In this document: positions 23,641 through 35,335 of the stretch, piece after piece | Position numbering within the stretch: position 1 is the first letter of the stretch | How the letters are laid out: every line of letters begins with the position of its first letter | Assembly: GCF_016808335.1 (NCBI RefSeq) | Contig: NC_053138.1 | Location: 12,641,900-12,705,899 of the forward strand | Length of the DNA: 64,000 nt | Direction: 5' to 3' | Source of the DNA: Panicum virgatum | Lineage: Eukaryota > Streptophyta > Magnoliopsida > Poales > Poaceae | Made by a program: the position numbers and the translations under genes | Notes under the pieces: generated by a model | What the model was told of the DNA's origin: nothing | The model's input: the letters and a program-made list of their open reading frames with translations, nothing else | The model's database searches: none

Positions 23641-24066
23641 TATTAAGCACATCGAGCACCGGCCCAACTGACAAACCCTACACCCTCCACCTCGCAGCCA
23701 ACGCACTGCGCACCTCCCAACCGCCCCCTGATCGTAGAGGCACAGACCCCTGTCCCGCCCAAGACCGACCCCCGCCTCCGCCATCCGCGCAAGGCGCGAC
23801 CGGCAACCGCCCCCTAGACCCATGCGGTCACGCCCTCCGGCCGTCGACGCTCAGCGCCATCCACTTGGACCTGCGCCCCTAGCCCTCGCTGTCGTCCAGC
23901 TCCCCTGACTCCGGTCGCCCAACGCGGCAACGCCCTCGACTCCAGCCGACGCCTCCGACTCTGGGCCGCGCCCACAACTCCGGCCGCCCAACGCCCCCAA
24001 CTCCTGCCGGCCAGCGCTCGCAGCCGTCAGATAGGCGGCCGGGCGGATAGCCTTTGGATTGGGCCA

Positions 24067-24166
24067 GTTGCGGGTGTTGCAGAGGCACGCGAGCTCCGCA
24101 CACTCTGAGGACATGGGTTGCCGGTGTTGCAGAGGCGCGCGAGCTCCGCACACTCTGAGGACATGG
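24067..24166. repeat. Tandem duplication, 2 x 50 bp
   Basis: Two adjacent 50-bp units (24067-24116, 24117-24166) differ at only two visible positions. They share GCGAGCTCCGCACACTCTG. They lie in GC-rich DNA with no supported gene. Confidence 0.9.
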
Positions 24167-24169
24167 CGG

Positions 24170-27100
24170 CGGCGTCTGTAACATCCCACCTCCCCGAGGC
24201 CGGGCCCGCTTACATCTGGCAACTTAACTAAAACACAGACTATCCTCACAGACTTAACCTCGGAGTTTTTTAGAGACTGGCTTTCGAAAAAAAAATTACA
24301 ACTTATTAATATAAATATCCTATTAACCCTGTTAAGTCCTGTGCTGGCGATTGGTCGCCGGGCGGCGAGGTGAGAAAATACTACTCCTGCGTCTCCCTCG
24401 CATCGACAGAAAAATGACCTCCCACATCTGTTGCCTGCCGCTCGCTTGATCCTGCGAGCTCTCCCGGCGATCGACCTTCCGCATGCTGCCCACCTCCGAC
24501 GATCTCCTAAACGGAACCCATACCACACCCCAGTGCTAACCCTTGCCCGCCCTCAAGCTGATTGCGCCGTCATCCGCGCCCTCGCCCGCCCTCGCGCGCG
24601 CCCCGTCCACCCTCGTGTTGGTCGCGCCGTCGTCCGCGTCCTCGCGCTAGCCCCGTCCGATCGATCGCAGGCAGCGCGACGCGTCGATTGGGAGACGGCT
24701 GCCCGTGCAGGTCTGCCTTCGATCGGCATACTTTCGAGGAAAACAGATCGAGTCCAGGCGCCTCTCCCATCTTATTGCCTGAACCAGTCCAGGTATGTTG
24801 CACACGAGCTGCTTGATCCATGCCATCTCCCTTTCGTACTTGTCCAGGGTTGTGCCGCTGACGGGCCCCTGCGCTGAGCCACTGCTATTTTACGCCACTA
24901 CCGGCTCCGATCAGATCACCTGGTGATTGCCTGGATGAGCGCACCCTTCTCCGACGGGTCGCGGCAAGTTTGCGAGGCTAGCTGCCAGCTCCAATTGGAT
25001 CAATAAGGTATGCCAAATCTGATCTGGAATGCACATCGTGGAAACTGAAATTTCTAGGGCAGCAGGAGATTGTTTCTGTGGTGTTTCCTGAGTTTGCGGC
25101 ACCGACGTGATCTGCTGTTCCCAAAGTGTTGCTTGCATGACTGTATGAACGAATTGGAATTGGATTTCTTAACGTTATGTTTCTATTTCTGATCCATGCT
25201 AAGTTTCTGTTTTTGATCCATGTCTCCAAGAATGAGTGCCTCTTGTATCCCAGTTAGAGTAATGGCGTTGCCTGATTTCTTTGTCATGAGTCTATGTCTC
25301 TATCAGTTCCTTTTCTCTCTACGATAGCTAATTTTTCTCACTACAATGCCTGAGTACGCATGCCTAATGGCCATTACAGTTTGTAGACCATAAAAGTAGC
25401 CGACTGATTTACTGCATCTCGAGGCTTAACCTTGTTTCTTTACATGGCCAGGGGACTTATTATTCTTTTTAGTCATAAGCCATGTTTATTTGTGCCATTT
25501 TTTCATTAGGTGATCTCTCAATGTGTCTCCACAGTAGTTTTTTTCTCATTCACCTGAGTTATATACGGATTTGATAAATATATGTTTAGTGGAGATCGTA
25601 TTATTCAAAATGCAAGACTGGTTTCAAATTTTTTCCTAAGCGGTAGAAAATGGTCTTCATTGCTGTTGCTACAGTAGGGCTAAGCCTTCATGCTCTGTGA
25701 TCGTTGATCAACTGCGTAGAGTCCATTACCTTGAACACCATTATCCTGCTTGAGTAGCCCCATCCATGCAGTAAATATTTTTTTTCCTGATATTGGATTG
25801 TTCACAATCTTTATTGTTTCCAGTACCCGAGCCATTTTGGGTTGAGAATTGAGTGCAGGACAAAGTAGTTGGGTGCTGAACCAGTAGTTCAGTACAAGTG
25901 CATTAGATATTCAGCAAGAAATGGCTGCACAACGAGGGGTGGATCGATCATATTACATTTAGGTGTATGGACGAAATTTTACAAGCAGAAGTCTTAGCTT
26001 ACACATGCATCCGTTGTTATGGAAGAAGCCATCAGTGTGAGTTCAGCTTTTATATTTTTAGTTAATATTACATATAGGAATCATGCATTTGATTCTTAAT
26101 CACTTCATGTGTTTAAGTTCAGTTTCCAACCAATTATTTTGCATTTAGTGCAGTTTAGAAAGTTGGCAATCTTGTTCTGAATCTTCTTTTCTTTTTGCAA
26201 TTGGTGGCAACTGTAAATATGCAAAATGTTTTCAGTCAAACGGGCAATTTCACCTGAACTGACATTCTAAAATTATCCTAAGTGTAAGGACTTTTTGCAA
26301 TTATTGGAAGCCATGCAAAAATTTATAATATATCAATTCAATTATTTTGCATGTGGCCCTATAGGTTTATTTTGCATGTGGAGGATGATTGCATGATGGA
26401 TGGTTAGGTTTGTCCTATCTTAATGCCTTGGACATGATCCTAGCTTTAGAATCTTTGTTGTTTACATATGTGAGAGAACTTGGGTTCATGGTTCATCTTC
26501 TATTCACCACAAGATCATCTCGACTGTTTCAATTTTGATTGTCATTTTTCATCACATCCTCTCTTTTTTTTTGGCTTAACCACATGACATAGAATTTTAA
26601 TGGTTGAGTGATGGATGTAATATTTAGGTTGTTGCAGCTTGGAGCAGAGGTGCAGATCATGCAGCTGCATGGTGACCACAATTCATTTTAGGCAACCACT
26701 CTCATACATCTCTGGTAGATGCAGATATGTAACAAGAATTAAGTTTTGTTTGTGCTTAATTTCTGTTTCTCTATTTATGCTTCCCTGTTTCCTCGTGCAA
26801 CTTTCAACGGCTCGTGGCTCACCTGCCTGACTCGACGGCTCCCGCCGAAGACTCACGCGGATCAGCTAGATAAAGTATATGCATCACATGAATGATGGGA
26901 TCAGCAAGGGATAGAGATGGATGGACAAAAGCTGCAGTCAGGTATTCAATCTCCGTTTTCTATCTTGTCAAATCTGAAAACAGTTTCTTTGCGGTAACTA
27001 TTTCACTGATACTGTGACACATAGTGCAGTTTGCCACTAGACCCACGTATTAGGAATACTAGTCCCATTGCCATAATTGCAGAGAAGATTCGTCCAGCGG

Positions 27101-27315
27101 CGCCGGTGAACGGCGAAGGTGAGAGAAAAAGAATAAAGTTGGGTTGTTTATACTTGGTTGAGTAGACTTTTTTTATGAAATGATTTGTACTTCTATTTAA
27201 AAGAATGTAAATTTTCATTACTATATATACCATTGCAAATGTTTCATATGATAAAAATTCATGTTAAATGAAGAGAATTTATTTCGTCCGTGGCAACTCA
27301 CAGGCATACACCTAG
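24170..27315 (+). mobile_element. Possible Helitron; only the 3' end is supported
   Basis: At 27281-27315 the sequence reads CGTCCGTGGCAACTCACAGG, then CATACACCTAG, followed by T. This resembles the common grass Helitron 3' terminus: an imperfect hairpin around GTGGCAAC..CAC, then CTAG, insertion before T. The 5' end (TC after A) was not found, so the left limit given is only a guess. The interval has GC-rich, leader-like DNA at 24.3-24.9 kb and otherwise no coding exon I could recognise. Confidence 0.35.
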
Positions 27316-27598
27316 TTATGAAAAAAAAAGTTCATGCATTAGCTGTACGACTGAAATTTTTGTGTATCTGAAATGTTTGCTACTAGTCATTCAAGAGCCA
27401 AGTAGACACAACGCGAGGAATGACGAATGCATGATCCAAAGCTGAATCATCACAAGTCCACAACATATCGATCCCAAAGCCGAACCTAAACCCGTCGCGT
27501 CGCTGGCTCTCCAAACCCCAAATCCTCGTGTACGATCCGCCGCCGCCTCTCCAAACAATCATGTAACCACTAACCACCTGCCGCCGGCGATCGTCACC

Positions 27599-29892
27599 AT
27601 GAGTCGGCGTCCTCCAGCCCCGAGGCTCGTGGCCCCTACCACTACCGGGGCCAAAACCCTCTTCTTTCCCCCATCCGCCGCCCCAGAGCTCGCCCTACCG
27701 GCCAGACGGGAACGGCCCTCCGGTGCTACCGCCTCACCCTGACGCGTTGCCTCCCATGGCTTCCTTTGGGAGCACCCAGCCAAAACCGCCTCCTCCGATT
27801 CTACTGCAACACCTTCCTTTAAGACACATTCCCCCGACCTCCCCATTTGTCTCGAGTCACGCCAATTGCCAATTCAATTCGCTGCCTTTGCCCCCCAACA
27901 CCAGCAGCCCCCCCTCATCACCCGTAGCCGACGCATTTCGGGCCGCCCCATCACCCGCAACTGACGCATTTCCGGCTGCCCCCTTGTCACCCGCAGCCAC
28001 CACTTTTCGGGCCGCCCCCTCATCACCCGCAGCCACCGCATTTCGGGGCATGGGCACCCACCTTGCCATATTTGTGTGTCGAGGATCACAACAACCAGCA
28101 GCCGCCGCCCCATCAACACCAGCAGTTGTTGCATTTCGCTCCCCCAGTGCAACAACTACAACAGGGGTCATCAGTGCAGCAGCAACCACAGTCTGACCTA
28201 TTGTTGCCATCATCAAGCCTGAAGTGACCCTTTCAAGGTACTGAACAAGGTTCTAAATATAGCCTGCTATAGCCTTTGGAAGAGGACAAAACAAGAATAT
28301 CCATCTTTTAGCTTTAAAATGCTAAATCCGCTAATAACCGGCTATATTCCGCTATAGCCGCTAAATTAAGATTTATTTAGCTACCTAAACCATATAATTA
28401 ATCTCTATTTATTGTTAGTTAAGTATTGAACTTCGTCATTTACAAAATTTAGTATTTCATCAATGATGTAACAAGGGAATGAAGCCCAAGACGTACTTCA
28501 GTATATGATTTTTTTATTTGATGTTTATATATGCAAAATTATTCATAGATTTATGCATGGTGTTGAAGTAGAAATGTATAATTGTGAGAAACTTCTAGAA
28601 GATCAGAGAGTATACATGAATCATGATTACCATGCTTCATGGTGAAATATAGAATAGTCTAGAAATTAGATATTTGTATGGTTAGATAAGTATGAGAACA
28701 ATTCTAAAATTAGATATTTTATAAAGAAGTGTGTAGAAGATGAACACAAGGCAAAACCATATAAGCTATGGAGTCCTATAAATAGGGGTGCTTTCTCCCC
28801 TCTTGCCATACCATGGAATAAGAGGTCTCAAATAGGAGATGACAATGTCGTCATATAGTGTAGTAGTGTTATGGTATGATAGTTACATAAAGAGTGCAAG
28901 GGTTCTGTGTTGTATTAAGTTATGGTGAATAAATAATTGAGTTCCCATATAGAGTTGGTTAGAGTCGCCAATTTCTCCACACATGGTATTTACAGAACCG
29001 CTAAATTTAGCTATATTATAGCCCGCTATTGCCTTTCTTAGCCTCTACAAACACCAACCGCTAAATGTTTTAGCCCGCTATTTCAAATACTGGTACTGAA
29101 GATGTGCCGTCTAAAAGGGCAAAGGTGACCAAGAGCGTCAAGTTCGTTCATATGCTTTAATTTGTTGCCACCCATCCTCTAATCCACGTCTTTGAGTTCA
29201 AAGCGGGATTTTCCAAAGCACTAGCCGGTGTTGGTAGCATAGACCCTCCAGAAATTGTGGATAAAACAACAGTTGGTGCTTCATTGGCTGATGGGTATGT
29301 ACAAAAACTTTCAATTGCACATGATAAGGACAAAAGTTGGGGAGGTGGCTTCTAGGAACACGACATGCTCGTATCCGACGAGGGGTCATTATGTGTCTGG
29401 ATCAGCAAAGAACCAAAACAGGATGCAACTGATGACAATATCGCGCGAGATTTCCATCAACTAGTGGTAACCTTTCTGTTGAAGTATGTTGATGAGGAGG
29501 ACATGAGACCACCTTATCTTACTGATTTCCTGAATTGAATTAAGAAAATAACAAGCGAAACTGATGACTATAAGAGGGGAGTCAACAGATGGGTGCTAAT
29601 ACACCAGCCTTTCCTGGTGCAATCGGTGAAGTGGCGGGTCTTTATCGAGGACTTTTACACATTTTACAAGACTGTCCATGTTGATAGCGTTCATGATCGG
29701 AATGACCTCATTGCCGGTATGAACACATATATCTGTGATAGATGGCATCTCAATATTGTTTCCCGAGACAATTTTCTTGACTTGGTATACTGGAAGGACA
29801 ATGAGCACAAGCTTCCACATAACTACTACACAATAGAGATTACACCATTAAGCTGGATGGTGATGAGGACCGAAGATTTATTGTTACACTAG
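27599..29892 (+). pseudogene. Degenerate gene of unknown family, split by a hAT element
   Basis: The 5' part encodes Pro/His/Gln-rich repeats (HHPQPPHFG-type units, then QQLQQGSSVQQQPQSDLLLP) with a stop codon in the frame. After a hAT insertion at 28246-29092 the reading resumes with EDVPSKRAKVTKSVKFVHML and stops. Further pieces follow in shifting frames, e.g. KYVDEEDMRPPYLTDFLN and RWVLIHQPFLVQSVKWRVFI, then DRWHLNIVSRDNFLDLVYW, down to 29892. Several stops and frame changes show it is not functional. I do not recognise the family. It could itself be part of a larger transposon. Confidence 0.55.
28246..29092. mobile_element. Non-autonomous hAT-type element in a pseudogene
   Basis: 847 bp bounded by CAAGGTTCTAAATA and AAATACTG, with internal TAGCC(C/T)GCTAT words in inverted orientation near both ends. 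The 8-bp duplication GTACTGAA is perfect (28238-28245, 29093-29100). The middle is A/T-rich and non-coding. Confidence 0.8.
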
Positions 29893-29962
29893 CGAAGATG
29901 GATACTTAGCTGCTTTTATGAGAACATTTTTCATCCGGTTGCTATATACCGGTACTAACGCA

Positions 29963-30060
29963 CCATTTAGTACCGGCTATACAGACATAGTGCCGACGGG
30001 GACCATTTAATACCGGCTGTATAGACATAGTGCCGACGGGGACCATTTAGTACCGGCTGA
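29963..30060. repeat. Tandem repeat, 40-bp unit, about 2.5 copies
   Basis: Units begin CCATTTAGTACCGGCT and end AGTGCCGACGGGGA (29963-30002, 30003-30042, partial to 30060). The TAGTACCGGCT words resemble subterminal repeats of non-autonomous CACTA elements, but no CACTA terminus was located here. Confidence 0.75.
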
Positions 30061-31642
30061 AGCCACGAGCCAGTACTAAATGCCGCCACCGGGAGCTGAG
30101 GGCAACATATAGATTCATCTCAGGCTCATTTAGTACTGGCTTGTGTTACCATTGATTTTTGTGCTGCACCTGCGTGGCTAGGTATTTGGCCAAGATAAGA
30201 ACCCTTAGTGATTTAGTTTTGATTAAAACTATTTAATTTGATATTCAATATTGATAATTCACCCTCACTATTTCGGATATGTTTGATTATATGCACTGTT
30301 AAGCTAAAAAAGCCAATATATTGATATAAACTATTGGTATCTTTTAGGAGCTTGGTACATATATTTTTAAAGCCTCCTATATTCGTTAAAAAGGAAAAAT
30401 GACCAAAATAAACATAAACAAACATGATGCTAATGGTGTAATCCTAAAATTTTATTGAATTTAAACTAATAAAAAATTGTACATAGTTGAAAAACAACAA
30501 CCGGATCACCATCAATAATTTTTATTTATAAAATTTAAGAATTATCACTGTTCATCTACTTTGCTTAATATGTTGCTGTTGTAATGGTGGTTAAATAATA
30601 TATTATTTTTAATAAAACCACAATTAATTTATTTTGAGAATAGAATTATTAGCGTCCATTGCGATATGAATATCTATGATCAAATAATACATTTCAATGT
30701 GAATATACTCTTTATTGTGACTAACGTTAGCAAATACATTGTCGTGTAACGTTTGGACTGTGAATACACTAATTTACCAAGTTATTGTATTGAATTAAGT
30801 ATTTTCTAAGTTGTTGGATCAATCTGCACCCACTTGTCAAGTTCTTGTACTAAATTGAGCATTTTACAAGTTATTGGACCAATTTGCACCCATATGTCCA
30901 CGTCAGTAGGAAACTTGCTCTAGAAACGAGAGCACACAACGCATACTTTGATTGAGTGGGTCCTTTGGTTAAACCGACCAATCGGTTTTCTCGTCCTCTC
31001 TCTCCCGTTGTCTTCTACCTCTCTCTCCGCCCACCAGTTCATGCAGCTTTTTTTTTTTGTTGAGAAAACCAGTTCATGCAGCTCGCTGAGCAGGAATTGC
31101 ACCTCACCGTTGAAGACTTGAAGTGTTGTCTCATGATGTAGCAAGCACGTTGGTGTAGTCTGGCAAGCAATGACCATCAAATGAAATGGTCAAAAGCAAG
31201 CAATGCCAAACTCATTTTTCCTCGTTTCCATCAGTGGGGCCCGCATCCTAGAACTGCCCGCCATGGCCGGAGCGCTCCCCCCTCACGTCCTGCTGCTCGT
31301 CACCGCCGTCGCTATTCACCCACGATTCTTTTTATGCGAGGTAAAATTGTGCATGGTGCATAAAAAGAGAGGAAAAAACTCTGTGCGTGCCACGATTTGG
31401 CCTCGTTGGATGACCATATATGATCGAGCTTACTCCATGTCGTCCAAATATTGTATGGTTAGAGATCTAATAATTGATTGCCATATCTTGATTACGATGG
31501 CCAAATTGAAATACGAATTGGTCATTGTTCATGTATTTTAGCATACATACCAATACCATCAATAATATTGTGCTTTAGTTAGTTGGTAGCTAGGAGATGT
31601 GGGTGAGCTCAAATTTGGATATACACAGCATAAAGCCACATA

Positions 31643-31850
31643 CACCGTGTTCGGCTGGTGGGTAGGGCTCCGGCCCTACAGTAATTCTCTCTCACACCAC
31701 TCCAGCTCTAGCCTCCAGCTACCAATCAGGTAACAGTATTTTTCTCTCACACCACTCCAGCTCTAGCCTCCAGCTACCAATCAGGTAACAGTATTTTTCT
31801 CTCATACTATTTCAGCTCCAGCCTCCAGCTCCAGCCTGCCGAACGCGGTG
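31643..31850. mobile_element. MITE with CACCGTGTTCGGC ends, copy 1
   Basis: 208 bp, inverted ends CACCGTGTTCGGC / GCCGAACGCGGTG, flanked by ATA on both sides. An internal segment of about 54 bp (CTCTCACACCACTCCAGCTC onwards) is duplicated in tandem. Related copies lie at 32382-32521 and 44091-44243. Confidence 0.75.
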
Positions 31851-31879
31851 ATAGTGTATTCCTTCTAGACTCATATTGA

Positions 31880-32214
31880 GGCCGTGTTTGGTTCCATAAA
31901 TCAAAATTCCAAAAAAAAATTTCGACACCTGCATGGAGACTTAAATCTAGACGAAATAAAAAATGCATTGCGACTGCTGCTTGTAAATCGCGAGACGAAT
32001 CTAATGAACCTAATTAGGACGCAATCAGACACTAAATTGCTACAGTAATGCTACAGTAAACAACCTCTAATGATGGATTAATTAGACTCATTAGATTCGT
32101 CTCGCGATTTACAGACGAGTTCTGTAATTATTTTTATGATTAGTCTATGTTTAGTACTTCAAATGTAGAAAGATGCCTTTTCAAAAACTTTACAGAGTGC
32201 AACCAAACACGGCC
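31880..32214. mobile_element. Tourist-like MITE, TSD TGA
   Basis: 335 bp, ends GGCCGTGTTTGGTT / AACCAAACACGGCC, flanked by TGA (31877-31879, 32215-32217). Long fold-back with the GCGAGACGAATCTAATGA core (about 31992) and its complement (about 32091). Confidence 0.85.
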
Positions 32215-32381
32215 TGAAATTTGCATAATTTGCAGGACGGAGCTGGCTAATACGTTACTTCGTTAAAAACTGAATGTCCGTGAAAGCGATAGGCTAGATC
32301 TGTGTGTAGGTCTGTCGGGACATTATTGCGGGCATGTTCTCATGTCCTGTGCTGTACCAAACCTCATTCTGTTGATGCATG

Positions 32382-32521
32382 TACCGTGTTCGGCTGGTGG
32401 TTAGGCTTCCAGCCCTACAGTAATTCTCTCTCATACCACTCCAGCTCCAGCCTCCAGTCATCAGTCAAGTAACAGTGTTTTTCTCTCACACCACTTCAGC
32501 TCCAGCCTGTCGAACACGGTG
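32382..32521. mobile_element. MITE with ACCGTGTTCGGC ends, copy 2
   Basis: About 140 bp with ends ACCGTGTTCGGCTGG / CTGTCGAACACGGT. It has the same interior as copy 1 but only one unit of the duplicated segment. Target duplication not clear. Confidence 0.7.
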
Positions 32522-33013
32522 GATGGGCCTTGCTTATTGTCTTGTCTTGAACGTCTGGCCTAGCTATATTATTGCTGCTCATGACGTGGTCCTCCGCAAG
32601 CTTTGTCTCTATTTTACACTCAGCCTGTGAGTAGTGATGACTACTATACTCGACCTGCAAAGAAGGATAAAGATTTACTCGGTGCAAGAGTAAAACGATT
32701 CTTGCATGCTGATGCCTCATATTCATACTTTTTTTTGTTCGAGCAACATCATATTCATACTCGCTTCTTCCACAAAAATTGAAGTCACGTACGTGCTCCT
32801 GGTGGTGTACGCGCGTGGAACCATCTCGGCCGAAAACGACTTCTCTGGCTGTGTGGCTGCATATATATGCATCAAATAATCGGCAAGCAAAGAAGAAAAG
32901 TATCCCCGTGTCGTCCATGGTGTTGGATGAGCCAGTCCATGGTTCTCTAGCGAGATGTAGCTAGCTAGTAATCGGATGCCTAGCTAGGAAAGTTTGCGCT
33001 GGTCGACGTTTTA

Positions 33014-33346
33014 GGCCGTGTTTAGTTTCACACTTCAAAATTCCAAAAATTTTGTAAATCACTTGCATGGTGTATTAAATGTAGTCGAAAAAATCGCATT
33101 ACACAAATGGACTGTAAATCGCGAGACGAATCTAATGAACCTAATCAGACCGTGATTAGGCACTAAATTGCTACAGTAAAGTTACAGTAACATGCTCTGG
33201 TGATGGATTAATTAAACTCGTTAGATTTGTCTTGTAGTTTACAGACGAGTTCTGTAATTAGTTTTGTGATTAGTTTATGTTTAGTAATTCAAATATGAAA
33301 AAAAATTCCCTTTCAAAATTCCAAAAACGTGAAACTAAACACGGCC
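33014..33346. mobile_element. Tourist-like MITE, TSD TTA
   Basis: 333 bp, ends GGCCGTGTTTAGTTTC / GAAACTAAACACGGCC, TTA at 33011-33013 and 33347-33349. Closely related to 31880-32214. The right internal core has decayed (TTAGATTTGTCTTG). Confidence 0.85.
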
Positions 33347-33997
33347 TTAAGCAGTGACGTGCATTGAGTAGTAGTAGTGAACGCACAGTGGCCACATATA
33401 TGCATGGCTAATGCTATGGGTGTGCTGTGTACAAGTATATATTATTTTGGCACGTTTTCCTCATGGCCCTAATACACTCTTGGGAGTACACACGTATTGT
33501 AACGATCCGGCCCGTGATAACGGCTAAGATCTACTCTACACTTTGAGTAAACCACACCTGCTAAATAACTCTCTTGCGGTTTTGTCCTCGCTTCGCGCAA
33601 AAGATTCGAACCGGAGTTACTAGATTCCCAGGGACCGGCTATTTAAACTGGTTCAGCTCACTCTCTGCTTCCAGTCGGGCTACAGAAACCCACGCGGCCC
33701 AGGCGGGCTGTGGGCCGTGACACGTATGGACGACGCTGTATGTGCGGGTACGGTGACTGGTGCTCCGCTAGCACAGTGACGGGGACGCACGACGGCACAA
33801 GACACCCACCGATGGAACCAACAGGCGGACACGTACGAGAGTATCTATTCTCTATCTACCACACGGACCAGAAAAACAATCCTGTGGAGACGGTATGCAA
33901 CAAGCGTTCCCTGCATATTTACCGTCACTCGATGAACTACGCGTGGAGGAGCTAGCTAGGTTCTTGGCTTCCTTTCCTTCACACGACGACCGGGGGC

Positions 33998-34005
33998 TAT
34001 AAATA
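33998..34005 (+). promoter_or_regulatory. TATA box of the SABATH gene
   Basis: TATAAATA 158 bases before the start codon at 34163, in the context GGGGCTATAAATACTCG. It implies transcription starting near 34030. Confidence 0.65.
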
Positions 34006-34006
34006 C

Positions 34007-34124
34007 TCGCGATTAGCTAGGCCACTCAGCTCATCCTCGTCGTCTCATCGATCGGGAATTTTAGCTAATCGCGATTAGGCCATTCAGCTAGCTCCTCCGA
34101 CCCTCGTCTCATCGATCGGGAATC
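34007..34124 (+). repeat. Tandem duplication in the SABATH leader
   Basis: Two imperfect copies (34007-34059 and 34069-34124) share TCGCGATTAG, CATTCAGCT/CACTCAGCT and the exact CGTCTCATCGATCGGGAAT block. It lies between the TATA box and the ATG, so it spans the likely transcription start and 5' UTR. Confidence 0.8.
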
Positions 34125-34162
34125 AACAATATCTCAATAATATAGCTACCTAGTACTAGGTG

Positions 34163-35335
34163 ATGCTTCTGGCCAGCTCGTCGTCGGCGGTCGTGAGCAT
34201 GAACGGCAGCGGCGAGGGCGACACGAGCTACGCCAACAACTCCAACTTCCAGCGTGTCATCGCCTCCGTCACCAGGAAGGCCAGGCGGGACATGGCCGCC
34301 GCGCTGTACTGCGCCCTGGGCCGCCCGGCCTCCCTGGCCATCGCCGACCTGGGCTGCGGCACCGGGCCCAACGCGCTGCTCATGGTGTCCGACGCCGTCG
34401 ACGCCGTGCTGGCGGAGACCAACAACAACAAGGGCGCCTCGGCGGCGCCCCTGCCGCAGCTGCACGTCTTCCTCAACGACCTCCCCGCCAACGACTTCAA
34501 CGCCGTCTTCCGCCTCCTCCCGTCGTCACCGCTCGCCGCCGCCGGCTGCCTCGTGTCGGCCTGGCCGGGCTCCTTCTACCGCCGCCTCTTCCCGGAGGCC
34601 AGCCTCGACTACGTGGTCTCCTCCTCCAGCCTCCACTTCCTCTCAAAGGCGCCGCCGATGGCGCCGGAGCATCTGAACCGGAGGCGCGTGCACGTCTCGG
34701 CGGCCGGCCCGGCGGCGGTGCTGGACGCGTACCGGGCGCAGTTCCACGCCGACTTCGTCGCCTTCCTCCGCTGCCGCGCCGCCGAGACGCGGGCCCGGGG
34801 CCTCCTCCTCCTCACCTTCGTCGGCAGGAGGAGCGCGCGCCCCACCGCACACGACTGCTACCTCTGGGACCTCCTCGCCGACGCCCTCATGGACATGGCC
34901 GCCGCCGGGCTCGTCGACGAGGAGCGGGTGCACTCCTTCAACGCGCCCTACTACGCGCCCTGCCCCGACGACCTCGCCAGGGTCGTCGCCGAGGAGGGCT
35001 CCTTCGCCATCAGGACCATGCACCTCTTCGACACCACGCGCTGCCACCTGCTCGCCGGCGGCGGCCGCTCTCACCCGCCGACTAGTAATAGTAATAAACA
35101 CGACGGCGAAGGCGACGACGAGTTGCCGCGGTGGCTCGCCGCGGAGACGGCGGCCACCATCAAGGCGGTCGTAGAGCCTATGCTGCGGACCCACTTCGGC
35201 TGGGCCGCCATGGACGGGCTCTTCTGCAGGTACCGCCTCCTGCTCGAGGCATACTACCGCAGCAAGGCCACCAGGAACAAGGATGACATCACCAACGTCT
35301 TCCTCGTCCTGGAGAAGAAACAACGCTGCTACTAG
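34163..35335 (+). CDS. SABATH-family carboxyl methyltransferase, intronless
   Basis: S-adenosyl-methionine-dependent methyltransferase of the salicylate/benzoate/jasmonate/indole-acetate (SABATH) family. These convert plant carboxylic acids to methyl esters in the cytosol. 390 residues, single exon, normal family length. Markers: MNGSGEGDTSYANNSNFQ at the N-terminus (residues 13-30), SAM-binding loop ADLGCGTGPN (about 61-70), FLNDLPANDFN, the SWPGSFY-like AWPGSFYRRLFP, SSSSLHFLSKAP, and a C-terminal HFGWAAMDGLFCRYR. An in-frame ATG at 34199 would start MNGSG, but family members usually have a short lead before MNGG, so the first ATG is preferred. Most SABATH genes have introns; none is needed here. 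The codon third positions are strongly GC-rich. The substrate cannot be told from the sequence alone. A TATA box and a duplicated leader lie upstream. Confidence 0.93.
   Translation: MLLASSSSAVVSMNGSGEGDTSYANNSNFQRVIASVTRKARRDMAAALYCALGRPASLAIADLGCGTGPNALLMVSDAVDAVLAETNNNKGASAAPLPQLHVFLNDLPANDFNAVFRLLPSSPLAAAGCLVSAWPGSFYRRLFPEASLDYVVSSSSLHFLSKAPPMAPEHLNRRRVHVSAAGPAAVLDAYRAQFHADFVAFLRCRAAETRARGLLLLTFVGRRSARPTAHDCYLWDLLADALMDMAAAGLVDEERVHSFNAPYYAPCPDDLARVVAEEGSFAIRTMHLFDTTRCHLLAGGGRSHPPTSNSNKHDGEGDDELPRWLAAETAATIKAVVEPMLRTHFGWAAMDGLFCRYRLLLEAYYRSKATRNKDDITNVFLVLEKKQRCY

Noticed and set aside
23851..24528. 225-residue minus-strand frame
   Set aside because: GC-rich composition, spans a tandem duplication and A/T-rich non-coding DNA, and has no recognisable domain.
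33500..33690. Possible solo LTR or tRNA-like sequence (TGTAACGATCC...GGGCTACA; minus-strand GGTTCGAATC)
   Set aside because: No 5-bp target duplication, and no A box or cloverleaf around the B-box-like word.
34254..35323. Large overlapping frames on both strands within the SABATH gene
   Set aside because: Shadows of a strongly GC-rich coding exon; only the SABATH frame has family motifs.
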